Of a DNA stretch of 64,000 nt, positions 16,794-25,459 are shown piece by piece. The DNA comes from Halobacteriovorax sp. (GTDB taxonomy: Bacteria > Bdellovibrionota > Bacteriovoracia > Bacteriovoracales > Bacteriovoracaceae). Within the stretch, counting starts at the first letter, position 1; each line of letters opens with the position of its first letter. The stretch spans positions 186,001 through 250,000 of the forward strand of contig PBIO01000017.1 in the NCBI GenBank assembly GCA_002720865.1, written 5' to 3'. The notes beneath the pieces were generated by a model. The model saw only the letters and a program-made list of their open reading frames with translations, was not told the DNA's origin and ran no database searches. A program made the translations under genes and the position numbers.

Positions 16794-18224
16794 TTATTTC
16801 TCACACTTAACGCCAAAGAGGCATTTATCTTTTACTGCGTCTGCAACAGTTTTAGGAACCATCTCTTCCCAGCCGCTTTCATCTTTAATAATCATATTTA
16901 AAACAGTTCTAGACCAAATATGATGAACATCTTTATCAAAATTATCAATATCAGCTATTCTACCTTTTTCTTTAAGATAACTTATAAGCTTATGCATTGA
17001 CTTATCAACTCCAGCGTCAGCTGAATGAAGATTCTTCTTTTTAGCGTCATCTACACTTGGGTAAATAAAAAGGTTGGTTCTATGTCCAAGTAATTTTCCG
17101 ATGGCCCCTAGAAGACCATCATCCTCATCAAGATATTGTTCTTCGTTGAAGATTTCTTCGAGATTATAAAATCCTAATACAAAGGCCACTTCCTTCCTAT
17201 TTTTAGTAGATAAAAATTCATTCAATTGATGATAACCTTCAAAGCTAGAGATAAGCACATCATGCCCAAGGGCATTTATAAGATCGACTCTGGCCAAAAA
17301 GTCCTCACTATCAACTTCCCCTCTATCTAATAGCTTATGCATACTAATTTCAGGAATAACTAAAATATTCTTTTTCTCATCACCTTCTAGTCTTTCAACA
17401 AACTTTTCTTGACCAGTCTTTAACATATCTAAATTAACTAATGTCGGTGGTCGATATGACCCTCTACAAACGAGGACATTTTTTTTATAGAGCGCATCTC
17501 CTGCTAATAAGACTTTTCCTTTTTCATCGAATAAAACAGCTGAACATAATTTTTGCTTAACTAACTCGAGGCTCAAAAGTCTACTATCGATATTTTTAAA
17601 AGCTGGGCCGCTTACTCTAATCAGGTCGATCTCTAATCTATCTCTTCCTATATTTTCAATTAAACTATCAACTAACTCATTTCGATCCCCTAATCTAAAG
17701 TAACAAGCGTGAACTAGGTTTACACCAATATCCCCTAAAAGATCTTGTTGTTGAAAGTTTGTTTGATCAAGCATTCTGATATGAATCACAATTTGTGATG
17801 GTTCAGCTTCAGTTTCGTGTTGAAACCTTACTCCAAGCCAACCGTGACAGTCTGCTCCGCCTTTAAAACTTTTTGCGGCAACAGTATCAGCAAAAACAAA
17901 AAACCTAGTTCCGTCAGGCCTAACTTCAGAAAGTCTTTCACATAAAAGCTCATGCTCTCTTGCGAGCATGGTATCTACTCTTTCTTCACTAACGTAACGC
18001 CCACTTTTTCCATAGATAATATCACTTACAGTCATATCGTAGGCTGACATGGATTTAGCTATGGTTCCGGCAGCGCCCCCTGCTTTAAAGAAGTTTCGGG
18101 CCACCTCTTGTCCTGCACCAATTTCTGCGAAAGATCCGTAGATTCCCGGATCAAGATTTACCGCCAAAGCCTTTTGGTTTGTGTTTAAATTCTTTAAAAG
18201 CGGATCTCCGCTCATAATGCTCAC
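16794..18224 (-). CDS. Conserved protein of unknown function
   Basis: 476 aa, cytoplasmic, no membrane segments. The N-terminal half carries strongly conserved-looking blocks: NTNQKALAVNLDPGIYGSF, EIGAGQEVARNFFKAGGAAG, TIAKSMSAYDM and FFVFADTVAAKSF. I recognise this as a family spread over several phyla that databases label inconsistently (for example as nucleotidyltransferase or receptor); no function is established that I can rely on. The first gene of a two-gene operon with the CheY-like protein, divergent from the ferredoxin gene across a 66-bp spacer. Confidence 0.85.
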   Translation of the reverse strand: MSIMSGDPLLKNLNTNQKALAVNLDPGIYGSFAEIGAGQEVARNFFKAGGAAGTIAKSMSAYDMTVSDIIYGKSGRYVSEERVDTMLAREHELLCERLSEVRPDGTRFFVFADTVAAKSFKGGADCHGWLGVRFQHETEAEPSQIVIHIRMLDQTNFQQQDLLGDIGVNLVHACYFRLGDRNELVDSLIENIGRDRLEIDLIRVSGPAFKNIDSRLLSLELVKQKLCSAVLFDEKGKVLLAGDALYKKNVLVCRGSYRPPTLVNLDMLKTGQEKFVERLEGDEKKNILVIPEISMHKLLDRGEVDSEDFLARVDLINALGHDVLISSFEGYHQLNEFLSTKNRKEVAFVLGFYNLEEIFNEEQYLDEDDGLLGAIGKLLGHRTNLFIYPSVDDAKKKNLHSADAGVDKSMHKLISYLKEKGRIADIDNFDKDVHHIWSRTVLNMIIKDESGWEEMVPKTVADAVKDKCLFGVKCEK

Positions 18225-18290
18225 CTTTTCAAAGTACTGTATCTAGTTTATTTTACTACAAGTTTTATATTTTTTCCGAGCAGGCAAACT

Positions 18291-18581
18291 ATGACAAATT
18301 ACAAAGCTCACCTTTTTATCTGTACCAAGTGCAGATTTATCAAAGAAGATGGTCAATTATGCGATGAAAAGCTGGCCTCAAATTTTAGAAAATCCGTAAA
18401 AGATAGGGCAAAGGCCAAATTTGGCAAAGGTGTAGTACGAGTTAATGCTAGCGGCTGCCTAGATAACTGTGAAAATGGAATTTGTTCTGTCCTGTATCCT
18501 TCGGGAGAATGGAATATCCAGTTAAGACCTGGAGACGAAGATAAGCTAATACAAGCTATTGAAAATACGTTGAAGAAATAA
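18291..18581 (+). CDS. Thioredoxin-like [2Fe-2S] ferredoxin
   Basis: 96 aa. The fold of NuoE-type/2Fe-2S thioredoxin-like ferredoxins is indicated by the N-terminal HLFICTKCRF and the C-terminal ligands in NASGCLDNCENG and GICSVLYPSGEWN. Four Cys for the cluster are in place; extra Cys occur near residue 25 and in GICSV. Such proteins carry single electrons to oxidoreductases. Divergent from the 476-aa conserved gene. Confidence 0.9.
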   Translation: MTNYKAHLFICTKCRFIKEDGQLCDEKLASNFRKSVKDRAKAKFGKGVVRVNASGCLDNCENGICSVLYPSGEWNIQLRPGDEDKLIQAIENTLKK

Positions 18582-18656
18582 TCCGCCCCATAAATAGGGC
18601 TGTTAAATTTTTCCATTAAACTAATATCAGTACCTTAGAATTCATCTTTACCCCCT

Positions 18657-18685
18657 TAATACCGATATGGAATATACGCTATAAT
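18657..18685 (+). promoter_or_regulatory. Possible sigma-70 promoter for the 38-aa gene
   Basis: A perfect TATAAT at 18680-18685, preceded at 17-18 bp by TTAATAC as a weak -35. It lies 41 bp before the ATG at 18727. The interval 18582-18992 otherwise holds only the small gene and AT-rich spacer. Confidence 0.4.
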
Positions 18686-18726
18686 AGAAGAGTGGTTCTC
18701 ACTCTAACTTTAGCGGGAGTGTAAGA

Positions 18727-18843
18727 ATGGAACCGATAACAATCGTTGTAATCGCTGGAGTCATGCTAGGTATGGCCATTGAGGCTAAGGCGAGGACAGA
18801 AAAGAAAAAAAAGAAAGTGCCTGTTAGGATCAAGAAAGATTAG
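18727..18843 (+). CDS. 38-aa single-span membrane protein
   Basis: A short open frame with a GGGAG ribosome site 8-9 bases before the ATG. It encodes MEPITIVVIAGVMLGMAIEA followed by a tail with seven Lys/Arg in thirteen residues (KKKKKVPVRIKKD). That is one hydrophobic span of about 17 residues plus a basic cytoplasmic tail. Ribosome site, upstream TATAAT and a sensible topology support it; length alone would not. Function unknown. Confidence 0.6.
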   Translation: MEPITIVVIAGVMLGMAIEAKARTEKKKKKVPVRIKKD

Positions 18844-18992
18844 ACCCAGGTACATTTCAAGAGTCATAAACCTTATTCTTTGGTTCGATATCCCCTTGAT
18901 TTTATTAACAAATACTTTATAGCTTAGTTTTTACATACTGCATTGTGTCATTATCATAATATTGGTAGTTTACCTCTGATTTAGAGGTAATT

Positions 18993-19964
18993 ATGAAAGA
19001 CAAAGTATCAGCCATTTTAATTGGATTAAGTTTATCCTATTCTGCTTCGGCCATGGTCCAGTTTGATGGGACTAAAATCATTTATGGTAATGATGATCGC
19101 TATGAAGTTGACCAATACCCCAATAAAGAATTTAGAAATCTAGCTAAATCTGTGGCCGGTATGGTGAAGTCAAGCAAACTCAAAGACGATATTGGTGATG
19201 TAAATTTCTATAATTTTACTAAGCAAACTGCAGAAGACAAGTTTGAACTATGTGAAGAAGAACCTTTTAAAGACCAGTATAGTCTTCCCATTTGCAGTGG
19301 CTTTCTTGTAGCCCCTGATGTCCTTGTTACCGCAGGCCATTGTATTGAAGAACAATTTGATTGCGATAAGTTTAAATGGGTATTTGATTTTAAAAAAGGT
19401 ACTCAAAAAATAAAAAAAGAAGATGTTTACAGCTGTAAACAAATTTATGAAAGAGATCTTTACGCTAGTAAATGGAAGCTAAAAGATTACGCTGTTATTC
19501 AACTTGACCGCCCGGTTAAAGGTCGCACTCCTTTAAAATTTAGAAGAAAAGGAAAGGCAAAGATTGGTGATAGCTTAGTAGTCATTGGCCACCCGTCTGG
19601 AATTCCTATGAAAATTACTGACAATGGGAAAGTACAGAGAATGAATAAAGAAGAGATCTTTAAGCCTATTTCTACTCTTTTTAAGAAAAGATATTACTTC
19701 AATGTGAATCTTGATACCTACTCTGGAAATTCAGGAAGCCCTGTATTCAATAGAAAAACAAAAACTGTTGAAGGTATCTTGGTTCAAGGCGGCGAAGACT
19801 ACGTTAGAAATATAGATTTCTTCTGTAATGAATCAAACCGGCTTGCAGATTCGCGCTGGGTAACCGAAGAAAAGGTATTTAGAATTACAAAAGTGCCTTA
19901 TATCAAAAAATTTCAGGACAAATATCTTAAAAGCCAACAAAAGTCAGAAAAAAAGGCGGAGTAA
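18993..19964 (+). CDS. Exported trypsin-like serine protease
   Basis: 323 aa with a signal peptide (VSAILIGLSLSYSASA). The chymotrypsin-fold triad is visible: His in LVTAGHC (about 115), Asp in KDYAVIQLD (about 165) and Ser in SGNSGSPVFN (about 247). CSGFLVAPDVL marks the first barrel. Four or more Cys suggest disulfides. The Glu/V8-like GNSGSPVF motif places it with bacterial trypsin-like/V8 enzymes. Candidate promoter: TTTACA (18930) and TATCAT (18952), 16 bp apart. Likely acts in the periplasm or outside, possibly on prey protein (inference). Confidence 0.93.
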   Translation: MKDKVSAILIGLSLSYSASAMVQFDGTKIIYGNDDRYEVDQYPNKEFRNLAKSVAGMVKSSKLKDDIGDVNFYNFTKQTAEDKFELCEEEPFKDQYSLPICSGFLVAPDVLVTAGHCIEEQFDCDKFKWVFDFKKGTQKIKKEDVYSCKQIYERDLYASKWKLKDYAVIQLDRPVKGRTPLKFRRKGKAKIGDSLVVIGHPSGIPMKITDNGKVQRMNKEEIFKPISTLFKKRYYFNVNLDTYSGNSGSPVFNRKTKTVEGILVQGGEDYVRNIDFFCNESNRLADSRWVTEEKVFRITKVPYIKKFQDKYLKSQQKSEKKAE

Positions 19965-20093
19965 ATACCTCCGCCAAATTAATAACAGAGCAAGTTAGTT
20001 AGGGTCTTTTTGTTACCGTATAAGTTTCCTAGTTGAATCTCCTCCTAATACCCCTTAAATTAAGCTTAAGCACAAATAAATTATGGAGGATTT

Positions 20094-20744
20094 ATGAATT
20101 TTACAATCGTGAGACGAATCGGTTATTTGGCAGTCGCAGGTCTAATATTTTTCTCTGCTTCTTGTGGAGATAATCAAAGAGACAATTTAAAAATTGAAGG
20201 TATTGATGGACCACATATCGCCCTTCACCAAGATCAAATTTTAATCACAACAGTATTTGAAAAAATACAAATCGATGGTGGCCTAAGGTACAACCTACCT
20301 AAGTTTGAGAACAGCTATATTGAGGTAAGTCCTGACCTACAGTCAGACGGAACTTTAATGGCCGTTAATATTTCAATCAATGACCTACTAGGTGATCTAG
20401 CTGAAATCCTAGATCCACAAACTCTACCTGGAGGACGCGCTCTTCCTGGTGTAAGTGGAGGTTCACTTCCGGCACTAGCTTTTACTATTAAAGCTTGGAA
20501 CAATATGACGGTTTATCTTGGTAAAGATGTTTTTGGTATCTTCTATCCATTTAACTTAGATATTGATGGAGCTATCGCAACATTTAGATTCTATATTGGT
20601 GAAAAGAAAGCCGGAAATATCTCTCTTGTTGGTAAAGACAACGATGGTGAAAACTCAGGGGTTCTACTTCTTCTTGAAATGGATGCTACGACTAAGAAAC
20701 TTCTTAGAAAAAGAGCTCGTAAGTATGGACACCGTTTAAACTAA
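20094..20744 (+). CDS. Lipoprotein of unknown function
   Basis: 216 aa with a lipoprotein signal: hydrophobic YLAVAGLIFFSAS then the lipobox Cys at residue 24 (SASC|GDN). The mature chain is predicted beta-rich with a Gly/Pro-rich insertion (LPGGRALPGVSGGSLP) and a basic C-terminus (KKLLRKRARKYGHRLN). Asp at +2 would be a retention signal in enteric bacteria; its meaning here is unknown. A strong ATGGAGGATTT ribosome site and a good terminator mark it as a well-expressed single gene. Confidence 0.85.
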   Translation: MNFTIVRRIGYLAVAGLIFFSASCGDNQRDNLKIEGIDGPHIALHQDQILITTVFEKIQIDGGLRYNLPKFENSYIEVSPDLQSDGTLMAVNISINDLLGDLAEILDPQTLPGGRALPGVSGGSLPALAFTIKAWNNMTVYLGKDVFGIFYPFNLDIDGAIATFRFYIGEKKAGNISLVGKDNDGENSGVLLLLEMDATTKKLLRKRARKYGHRLN

Positions 20745-20768
20745 AAAAAAATATATATAGTGAATAAG

Positions 20769-20797
20769 AGGCCCTTCTTTGAAGGGCCTTTTTTTAT
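20769..20797 (+). terminator. Rho-independent terminator after the lipoprotein gene
   Basis: AGGCCCTTC-TTT-GAAGGGCCT followed by a run of T with one A. A perfect 9-bp stem with a 3-nt loop, located between convergent genes. Confidence 0.9.
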
Positions 20798-21612
20798 TTA
20801 GTTGCGCTAGCTTGCATGGCCGTATAGTGAAACACAGCATTGGGGTCGCGGCTAACATTTTTTAATTCTTTTTTAACTTCTTCAACCATTTTTTCATCAA
20901 CTTTATTGGCCTGAACAAGTTCATCGGCCCCGCTTAAGAGAAGCTCGCTCCAAAAGTCGATCATCTCCTTTCTTCTATCAGGTTGCCTATTATCAAAATG
21001 AAAAACTTTAAGATTAGTATCAATATCTTTAAAACCTGCAGTTAAAAGTAAGTTTCCAAGTTTGGCACCAATAAAAGGATCTCCCCCGATTTCATATTGA
21101 TGATCATTAAAGGCCACCCAGTATTTCCAAACATTAGGGCTATAGGGTTCCAAGAAAAAACTTGAGTTCATAACTTCAGTGACCACTATTTTTCCGCCAG
21201 GTCTAAGCACCCTTCTCACCTCTGAAAGAACCGTTGCTGGTGAAGGAACATGTTCTAAAACCCAACAAAGAAAAGAGCCATCGTAGTCTCCAGACTCAAA
21301 AGGAAGGTCTTCCGCATTGGCCTTAAGCGCTTCATAGCGATCTTTTGCAAAACTTAATTTTTCAATACTTTCTTTAGCTACTTTTAACTGATCATCACTT
21401 AGATCAATACCTGTTAAATTAATATTAGGATGTCTTCTTAGAAGAATTTCAGATTGAGCCCCAACACCACAGCCAACCTCAAGAACCTTTTTAGTTCTCG
21501 AAAAATCCACATTCTCATAAATTGTTTGCTCTAAAAATTCAGCTTGTTTTTTTAGCCTTGCTTGTTCAACAGGTGAGAAACCATGTAAATACGGAAATTG
21601 TCCTTCGCTCAT
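20794..21612 (-). CDS. Class I SAM-dependent methyltransferase
   Basis: 272 aa. Motif I is VLEVGCGVGAQ (residues 44-54), the acidic motif II end is LTGIDLS, and post-motifs DYDGSFLCWVLEHVPSP and EVRRVLRPGGKIVVTEV follow the UbiE/methyltransf_11 pattern. Substrate unknown. Its start shares one base with the stop of the sufE-like gene, so it is the last gene of the operon that contains the GMC dehydrogenase. Confidence 0.92.
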   Translation of the reverse strand: MSEGQFPYLHGFSPVEQARLKKQAEFLEQTIYENVDFSRTKKVLEVGCGVGAQSEILLRRHPNINLTGIDLSDDQLKVAKESIEKLSFAKDRYEALKANAEDLPFESGDYDGSFLCWVLEHVPSPATVLSEVRRVLRPGGKIVVTEVMNSSFFLEPYSPNVWKYWVAFNDHQYEIGGDPFIGAKLGNLLLTAGFKDIDTNLKVFHFDNRQPDRRKEMIDFWSELLLSGADELVQANKVDEKMVEEVKKELKNVSRDPNAVFHYTAMQASATK

Positions 21613-22046
21613 TAAACTAACCCCATCTTGATTTTTGTTTGCATAGCAAGTGCATAAAGAGAAATCTGTTTTAACATTGAAGATAATCCATTCGCCCTAC
21701 TCATTGAAAGATGTTGCCTAAGCCCTATATCATCTAACCAGTCAGTTCCCACGGCCAAGATTTCATCAGGGGTCGAATTCGAGTAAACCTTTAATAATAA
21801 TGAAATAATACCTTTTACAATTGAGGCATCGCTATCAGCATAAAATTGAATTTTACCTTCTCTAAGTTCTGGAAAGAGCCACACTTGAGATTGGCAGCCT
21901 CTAACCTTATTTTCTTCTAAGCGGTATTCATCTGGGAGCTCAGCAAGTTCTTTGCCCATCTTAATAATATGAGAATAACGATCCTCCCAAGAGGAAAATC
22001 CATTAAATTCTTCTTTTAAATTTTCTATTCTTTTTGTAATTTCCAT
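21612..22046 (-). CDS. sufE: SufE-family sulfur acceptor
   Basis: 144 aa, normal length. The active Cys51 lies in VRGCQSQVW; DRYSHIIKMGKELAELPD and the C-terminal LSMSRANGLSSML segment are family hallmarks. SufE takes persulfide from the cysteine desulfurase SufS and passes it to the SufBC2D scaffold for Fe-S cluster assembly. No suf neighbours are present here; it sits between a GMC dehydrogenase and a methyltransferase, which is unusual company. CsdE would be an alternative name. Confidence 0.93.
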   Translation of the reverse strand: MEITKRIENLKEEFNGFSSWEDRYSHIIKMGKELAELPDEYRLEENKVRGCQSQVWLFPELREGKIQFYADSDASIVKGIISLLLKVYSNSTPDEILAVGTDWLDDIGLRQHLSMSRANGLSSMLKQISLYALAMQTKIKMGLV

Positions 22047-22094
22047 GGGGCATTTATAGCAAAGCTCACCCCTATGTTCAAAAGGGAAAAAACT

Positions 22095-23666
22095 CTAAAT
22101 TTTAAGGGCTTGGGCGTTCTTAAGGGCGAAGCCAAGGATGCTTTCCATGGGGTTTGTGGCCACACTAGTGGGGAATATGGAGCCATCCATAATATAAAGG
22201 TTTTCAAGTTGGTGGTGCTTGCCTAGGGAGTCAACAACGCCCAGTTTTTCTTCTTCACTCATTGCACAGCCTCCCATGACATGAGCACTTACAATCTTGG
22301 CATTTAAGACCTCTAAGGGAAGCTTCATAATTGAAGCTTTAGCTTCTGACCAAGAAGTATAAAAATCTGCTTCCCTATGAATAGGCCAAACCTTTTTAGC
22401 ACCAGCAGCAAATTGAATTTCAGCACTAGCGAGCCAAGCATCGCGGATACCATTCCAGACATAAGGAGAGATTTTATAGTCAAGCCCAGGGCTTCCATCC
22501 TGCTTTAAATAAACTTCTCCCCCAACTGACTCAGGGTGAAAACCGTCTCTTAAAAGTGCTATTATCACTTGGAAATAGGGATAGTTTTCCATGACATAGC
22601 GGTGCTTATCACCATGCATATCAATAACGCTAGAAAGAATAACGGGATGAATGGGAGCAACTTCTAACTTAAAGCCCATCTTCCCTGAATGAGGTCTTGT
22701 TTCTAAGAAATGATCAGAATAAATAACTTGAGGTGCCCCTTGCCAGGCCTCAACTTCACTATCCATCATGGCACCAGATAAACATACCGGGTGAACAAAG
22801 GTTCGTTTTCCAACTAAATGAAAAGGATCCGCGACTTTACTTCTTAAAAGTATCGCCGGACTCCCTATGGCCCCAGCGGCTAAGATAACTTTTTTTGCTT
22901 TAACCAATATTTTCCGAGAAGACGGCCGAAGACAAGAAGTATCCATTGCTCTTAAATAAACACCTTTAACTTTTCCCTTTTCCAATATTAATTTTTCGCA
23001 GCGAAGATGGTGACCAAGAGTTGCCCCATTTTTAATGGCCTCCGGTAACAAGCTTACGAGTGTTGATTGCTTGGCACCAACAGGGCATCCCATTCCACAG
23101 TAACCTAAATTTTGGCAATCTATCACGTTCCTACTAATCACCCCATGGCTTAACTTAAGCTTAGTAAGTCCCTTTGCAAGTGTCTCATTATTTTCGTTTG
23201 GCGGTATGTCCCAGGGCCTAATTCCCATTCTTTTTTCGACTTCTTCAAAATAAGGAAGCATTTGAGACTCTGAACATCCCTCGACTTTCCACCTATCCTT
23301 CCACCAATCTAAACTACGTTTGGGTGTTTTAAAACTAGAAGTCCAATTTACAGTCGTACCGCCACCAACGTTTCTTCCCTGAAGTATTTTTATGCCTTTA
23401 TCTTTTGTTAGCCTCCCAGCACTTTCTTGATAAAGCTCCGGATAGGCCTTTGCTTCCCTCATCTTAAAATCGCTAGTAAGTTTAAGAGGTCCCTCTTCTG
23501 CTACAAGAACTTTATAACCCCGTTTTGATAAGACCTGTGCGGCCATGGCCCCACCAGAACCGGAACCAATAATAACAATATCAAAGTCTAAAGTTAGATC
23601 GTTAGAGATCTGTCTTCCATCAATTATATTCTGTGAGTTTTTGTCGATAGGTTCATTAAAACTCAT
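22095..23666 (-). CDS. GMC-family flavoprotein dehydrogenase
   Basis: 523 aa. The FAD Rossmann motif IIGSGSGGAMAAQ lies at residues 32-44, the GRNVGGGTTVNW motif near 95-106, ILAAGAIGSPAIL near 265, and the C-terminal VATNPMESILGFALKNA closes the fold. The conserved His is in SAHVMGGCAMS. GMC enzymes oxidise alcohols or sugars. The Tat-type small subunit encoded immediately upstream (4-bp overlap) indicates a gluconate-2-dehydrogenase-like or cholesterol-oxidase-like exported complex. A cytochrome subunit is not seen here. Confidence 0.92.
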   Translation of the reverse strand: MSFNEPIDKNSQNIIDGRQISNDLTLDFDIVIIGSGSGGAMAAQVLSKRGYKVLVAEEGPLKLTSDFKMREAKAYPELYQESAGRLTKDKGIKILQGRNVGGGTTVNWTSSFKTPKRSLDWWKDRWKVEGCSESQMLPYFEEVEKRMGIRPWDIPPNENNETLAKGLTKLKLSHGVISRNVIDCQNLGYCGMGCPVGAKQSTLVSLLPEAIKNGATLGHHLRCEKLILEKGKVKGVYLRAMDTSCLRPSSRKILVKAKKVILAAGAIGSPAILLRSKVADPFHLVGKRTFVHPVCLSGAMMDSEVEAWQGAPQVIYSDHFLETRPHSGKMGFKLEVAPIHPVILSSVIDMHGDKHRYVMENYPYFQVIIALLRDGFHPESVGGEVYLKQDGSPGLDYKISPYVWNGIRDAWLASAEIQFAAGAKKVWPIHREADFYTSWSEAKASIMKLPLEVLNAKIVSAHVMGGCAMSEEEKLGVVDSLGKHHQLENLYIMDGSIFPTSVATNPMESILGFALKNAQALKI

Positions 23667-24166
23667 TCATCGAGCTCCAAAGGACCTGGATAACCAATTG
23701 ATTTCCAGCTTTTTGGATTGGCATAGAAACTTGCATTAACCAGTTCACAAAGAGCTCCATAGGCCCCTCTAAGAAGAGGAAGTGAATGATACTTAAGATC
23801 ATTTAACATAGTGTCTACCTCTTTTTCACTGGCCGCGCTCCAAGGGGCATTTCTTCCCATTAACCACCGACCGGGCCTAAACTTAAAGAGTAGCAGCAAC
23901 TCTCTAACTTCTTTTTGTACTAGAGGTGGTAGACCTAAAATTGCAGCCTCAATTCCTTTTAATAATTCTGGCAACTCTGCTCGGCTAAGGGGAGTTCCTT
24001 TTAATATAACAATGGAGAAGATCTCCATAAAAGCAAGTTCCTCTTGATCAAAAAAAATATAATCAGGATGTGGTGTAGACTTTAAAGAATTTGAAAGTGA
24101 ATAAGCGCCACCGAGTATTACGGCACCGACAATTCCAGTTTTAAAAAAAGATCTTCTATGAATCAA
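23663..24166 (-). CDS. Tat-exported small subunit of the GMC dehydrogenase (gluconate 2-dehydrogenase subunit 3-like)
   Basis: 167 aa. N-terminal RRSFFKTGIVGAVILGGA is a twin-arginine signal. The mature region, helical, ends SFYANPKSWKSIGYPGPLE, which is typical of gluconate 2-dehydrogenase subunit 3 partners of GMC flavoproteins. The subunit is thought to carry the folded FAD subunit across the membrane by hitch-hiking, since the GMC protein itself has no signal. It overlaps the GMC gene by 4 bp and the upstream papain-like gene by 11 bp. Confidence 0.88.
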   Translation of the reverse strand: MIHRRSFFKTGIVGAVILGGAYSLSNSLKSTPHPDYIFFDQEELAFMEIFSIVILKGTPLSRAELPELLKGIEAAILGLPPLVQKEVRELLLLFKFRPGRWLMGRNAPWSAASEKEVDTMLNDLKYHSLPLLRGAYGALCELVNASFYANPKSWKSIGYPGPLELDE

Positions 24167-24929
24167 GCTCTTCTATCCAATAGTAAGCGGGGTTGGCATT
24201 TATGAACTCATCTATATTGCATTTAATATGCGCCTTATCTGAATCGGGATGACTTCTTCTTTGATGTACCTCAGTGTCAGTAGATGTATCTGCGTTCAAT
24301 TCTTTCCAGCCAGAAAGTAAGTCAATCGTCTTTTTCTCTTTATCTAAACCAACGATGACGACATAGTGCCAGCCGCCAGATTTATTATCTTTTGAGTTAA
24401 GACAGGCCGGAATATTATGAATTAGTGAAATAAAAGGAACCTTTTTTTCTAGTAAGCGTTCAATGGTCTTAAGTTTTTTTGAGTTGGAGTTTTTTGCCTT
24501 TAACCTTTTTACAATGAGTTTTTCTGCATTGATAGAATTAGCCTTTTGGACAAATGTCTTTAATCCCTTAACAAGTCCGTTTGGTAAAGTAAAAGTCTGG
24601 GGATATTTCTTTCCATCTGGAGCTTTCCCTCTGGCAGGAGCTTTTTGCGACCAAGAGGCTGTATAAAATTCCTTAATAGTTTTTTTAGGATGGAAGGTTC
24701 CGTCATAAACCTGTTCTTCACTTAAAATTTTATAATCTCTTTCCCCTTCCCAATAACTAAAAAGCATTGAAGCGGCCACAGGGCCACAACCTTCAAAGCG
24801 CTTGCTACTTCCCCCCCTGGGATCTTTGATAACTCTTTGCTCCACGGGCTTAACAAAAGGGATATATAGAGTATTGGCAAATAAAGAAAAGGAAGCCAAA
24901 TAAAGGGCTAGTAATAGGATTGTTTTCAT
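24156..24929 (-). CDS. Exported papain-like (C39-type) cysteine peptidase-like protein
   Basis: 257 aa with a signal peptide (TILLLALYLASFSLFA). The Cys of EGCGPVAASMLFSYW is the C39-like nucleophile, the His of GGWHYVVIVGLD the base, and DLLSGW supplies the third position. This is the architecture of stand-alone C39_2 peptidases that cleave after double-Gly or act as amidases. An inverted repeat (24928-24957) covers its ribosome site and start codon. It begins 35 bp after the DUF3106-like gene, so it may be read from the ECF-sigma operon. Confidence 0.82.
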   Translation of the reverse strand: MKTILLLALYLASFSLFANTLYIPFVKPVEQRVIKDPRGGSSKRFEGCGPVAASMLFSYWEGERDYKILSEEQVYDGTFHPKKTIKEFYTASWSQKAPARGKAPDGKKYPQTFTLPNGLVKGLKTFVQKANSINAEKLIVKRLKAKNSNSKKLKTIERLLEKKVPFISLIHNIPACLNSKDNKSGGWHYVVIVGLDKEKKTIDLLSGWKELNADTSTDTEVHQRRSHPDSDKAHIKCNIDEFINANPAYYWIEELDS

Positions 24930-24957
24930 AGTCCCTAAATTATGAAGGAGGGACTAT
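24928..24957 (-). promoter_or_regulatory. Hairpin covering the start of the papain-like gene
   Basis: Arms ATAGTCCCT and AGGGACTAT pair over 9 bp around a 12-nt loop. On the minus strand the 3' arm contains the AGGGA ribosome site and most of the ATG, so folding should block initiation. There is no T-run, so it is not a terminator. Confidence 0.55.
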
Positions 24958-24964
24958 GAATTGA

Positions 24965-25459
24965 CTAGTCTGTGCTTGAAGAAGAGTCCTGTCTGGCCCT
25001 TCGCGCTCTTCTTATCTTACTTCGCTGTTTTTTCTTAATTCGATCTTTAGTAGAGCGTTTTTGTCGCCTTAAGGTTCTTTTTTCACGTTTTAATCTCTTA
25101 AGCTTTTTAAAACGCTTTCGCCTTTCTTCTTTAGGTAATTTTTTAAATTTTTCAAACCTTTTTAAAAGCTTAGCCTTTCTTTCAGGGCTTAGATTTTTAA
25201 ATCTTTTATGATTTTTTACTATTTTTCTTTTCTGCTCTGGGGAAAGTTTTTTAAATCTTGAAAATCTCTTCTTCAGTTTCTCTTTTTTTTCAGGATCTAA
25301 TTTTTTCCATTTCCTATAGAATTTTCGAATCTTTTGCTTTTCTGCTTTAGATAGGCTCTTCCACCTTTTGACAGAATCTTCCGTTTCCTGTGAAAAACCA
25401 AGGTTTAAGGTCGCAAAACTAAACAAGAGAACAAAGACGATCTTATAAAATGTTTTCAT
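24965..25459 (-). CDS. Exported basic repeat protein, DUF3106-like
   Basis: 164 aa with a signal peptide (IVFVLLFSFATLNLGFS). The mature part repeats a roughly 17-residue unit five times: WKSLSKAEKQKIRKF, WKKLDPEKKEKLKKR, FKKLSPEQKRKIVKN, FKNLSPERKAKLLKR, FKKLPKEERRKRFKK. This is the DUF3106 pattern. A very basic C-terminus of Arg/Lys follows. In beta-proteobacteria DUF3106 genes stand third after an ECF sigma gene and a small membrane protein; the same order with one extra gene appears here. Possibly a periplasmic chaperone or metal/stress sensor; not proven. Overlaps the upstream gene by 4 bp. Confidence 0.85.
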   Translation of the reverse strand: MKTFYKIVFVLLFSFATLNLGFSQETEDSVKRWKSLSKAEKQKIRKFYRKWKKLDPEKKEKLKKRFSRFKKLSPEQKRKIVKNHKRFKNLSPERKAKLLKRFEKFKKLPKEERRKRFKKLKRLKREKRTLRRQKRSTKDRIKKKQRSKIRRARRARQDSSSSTD

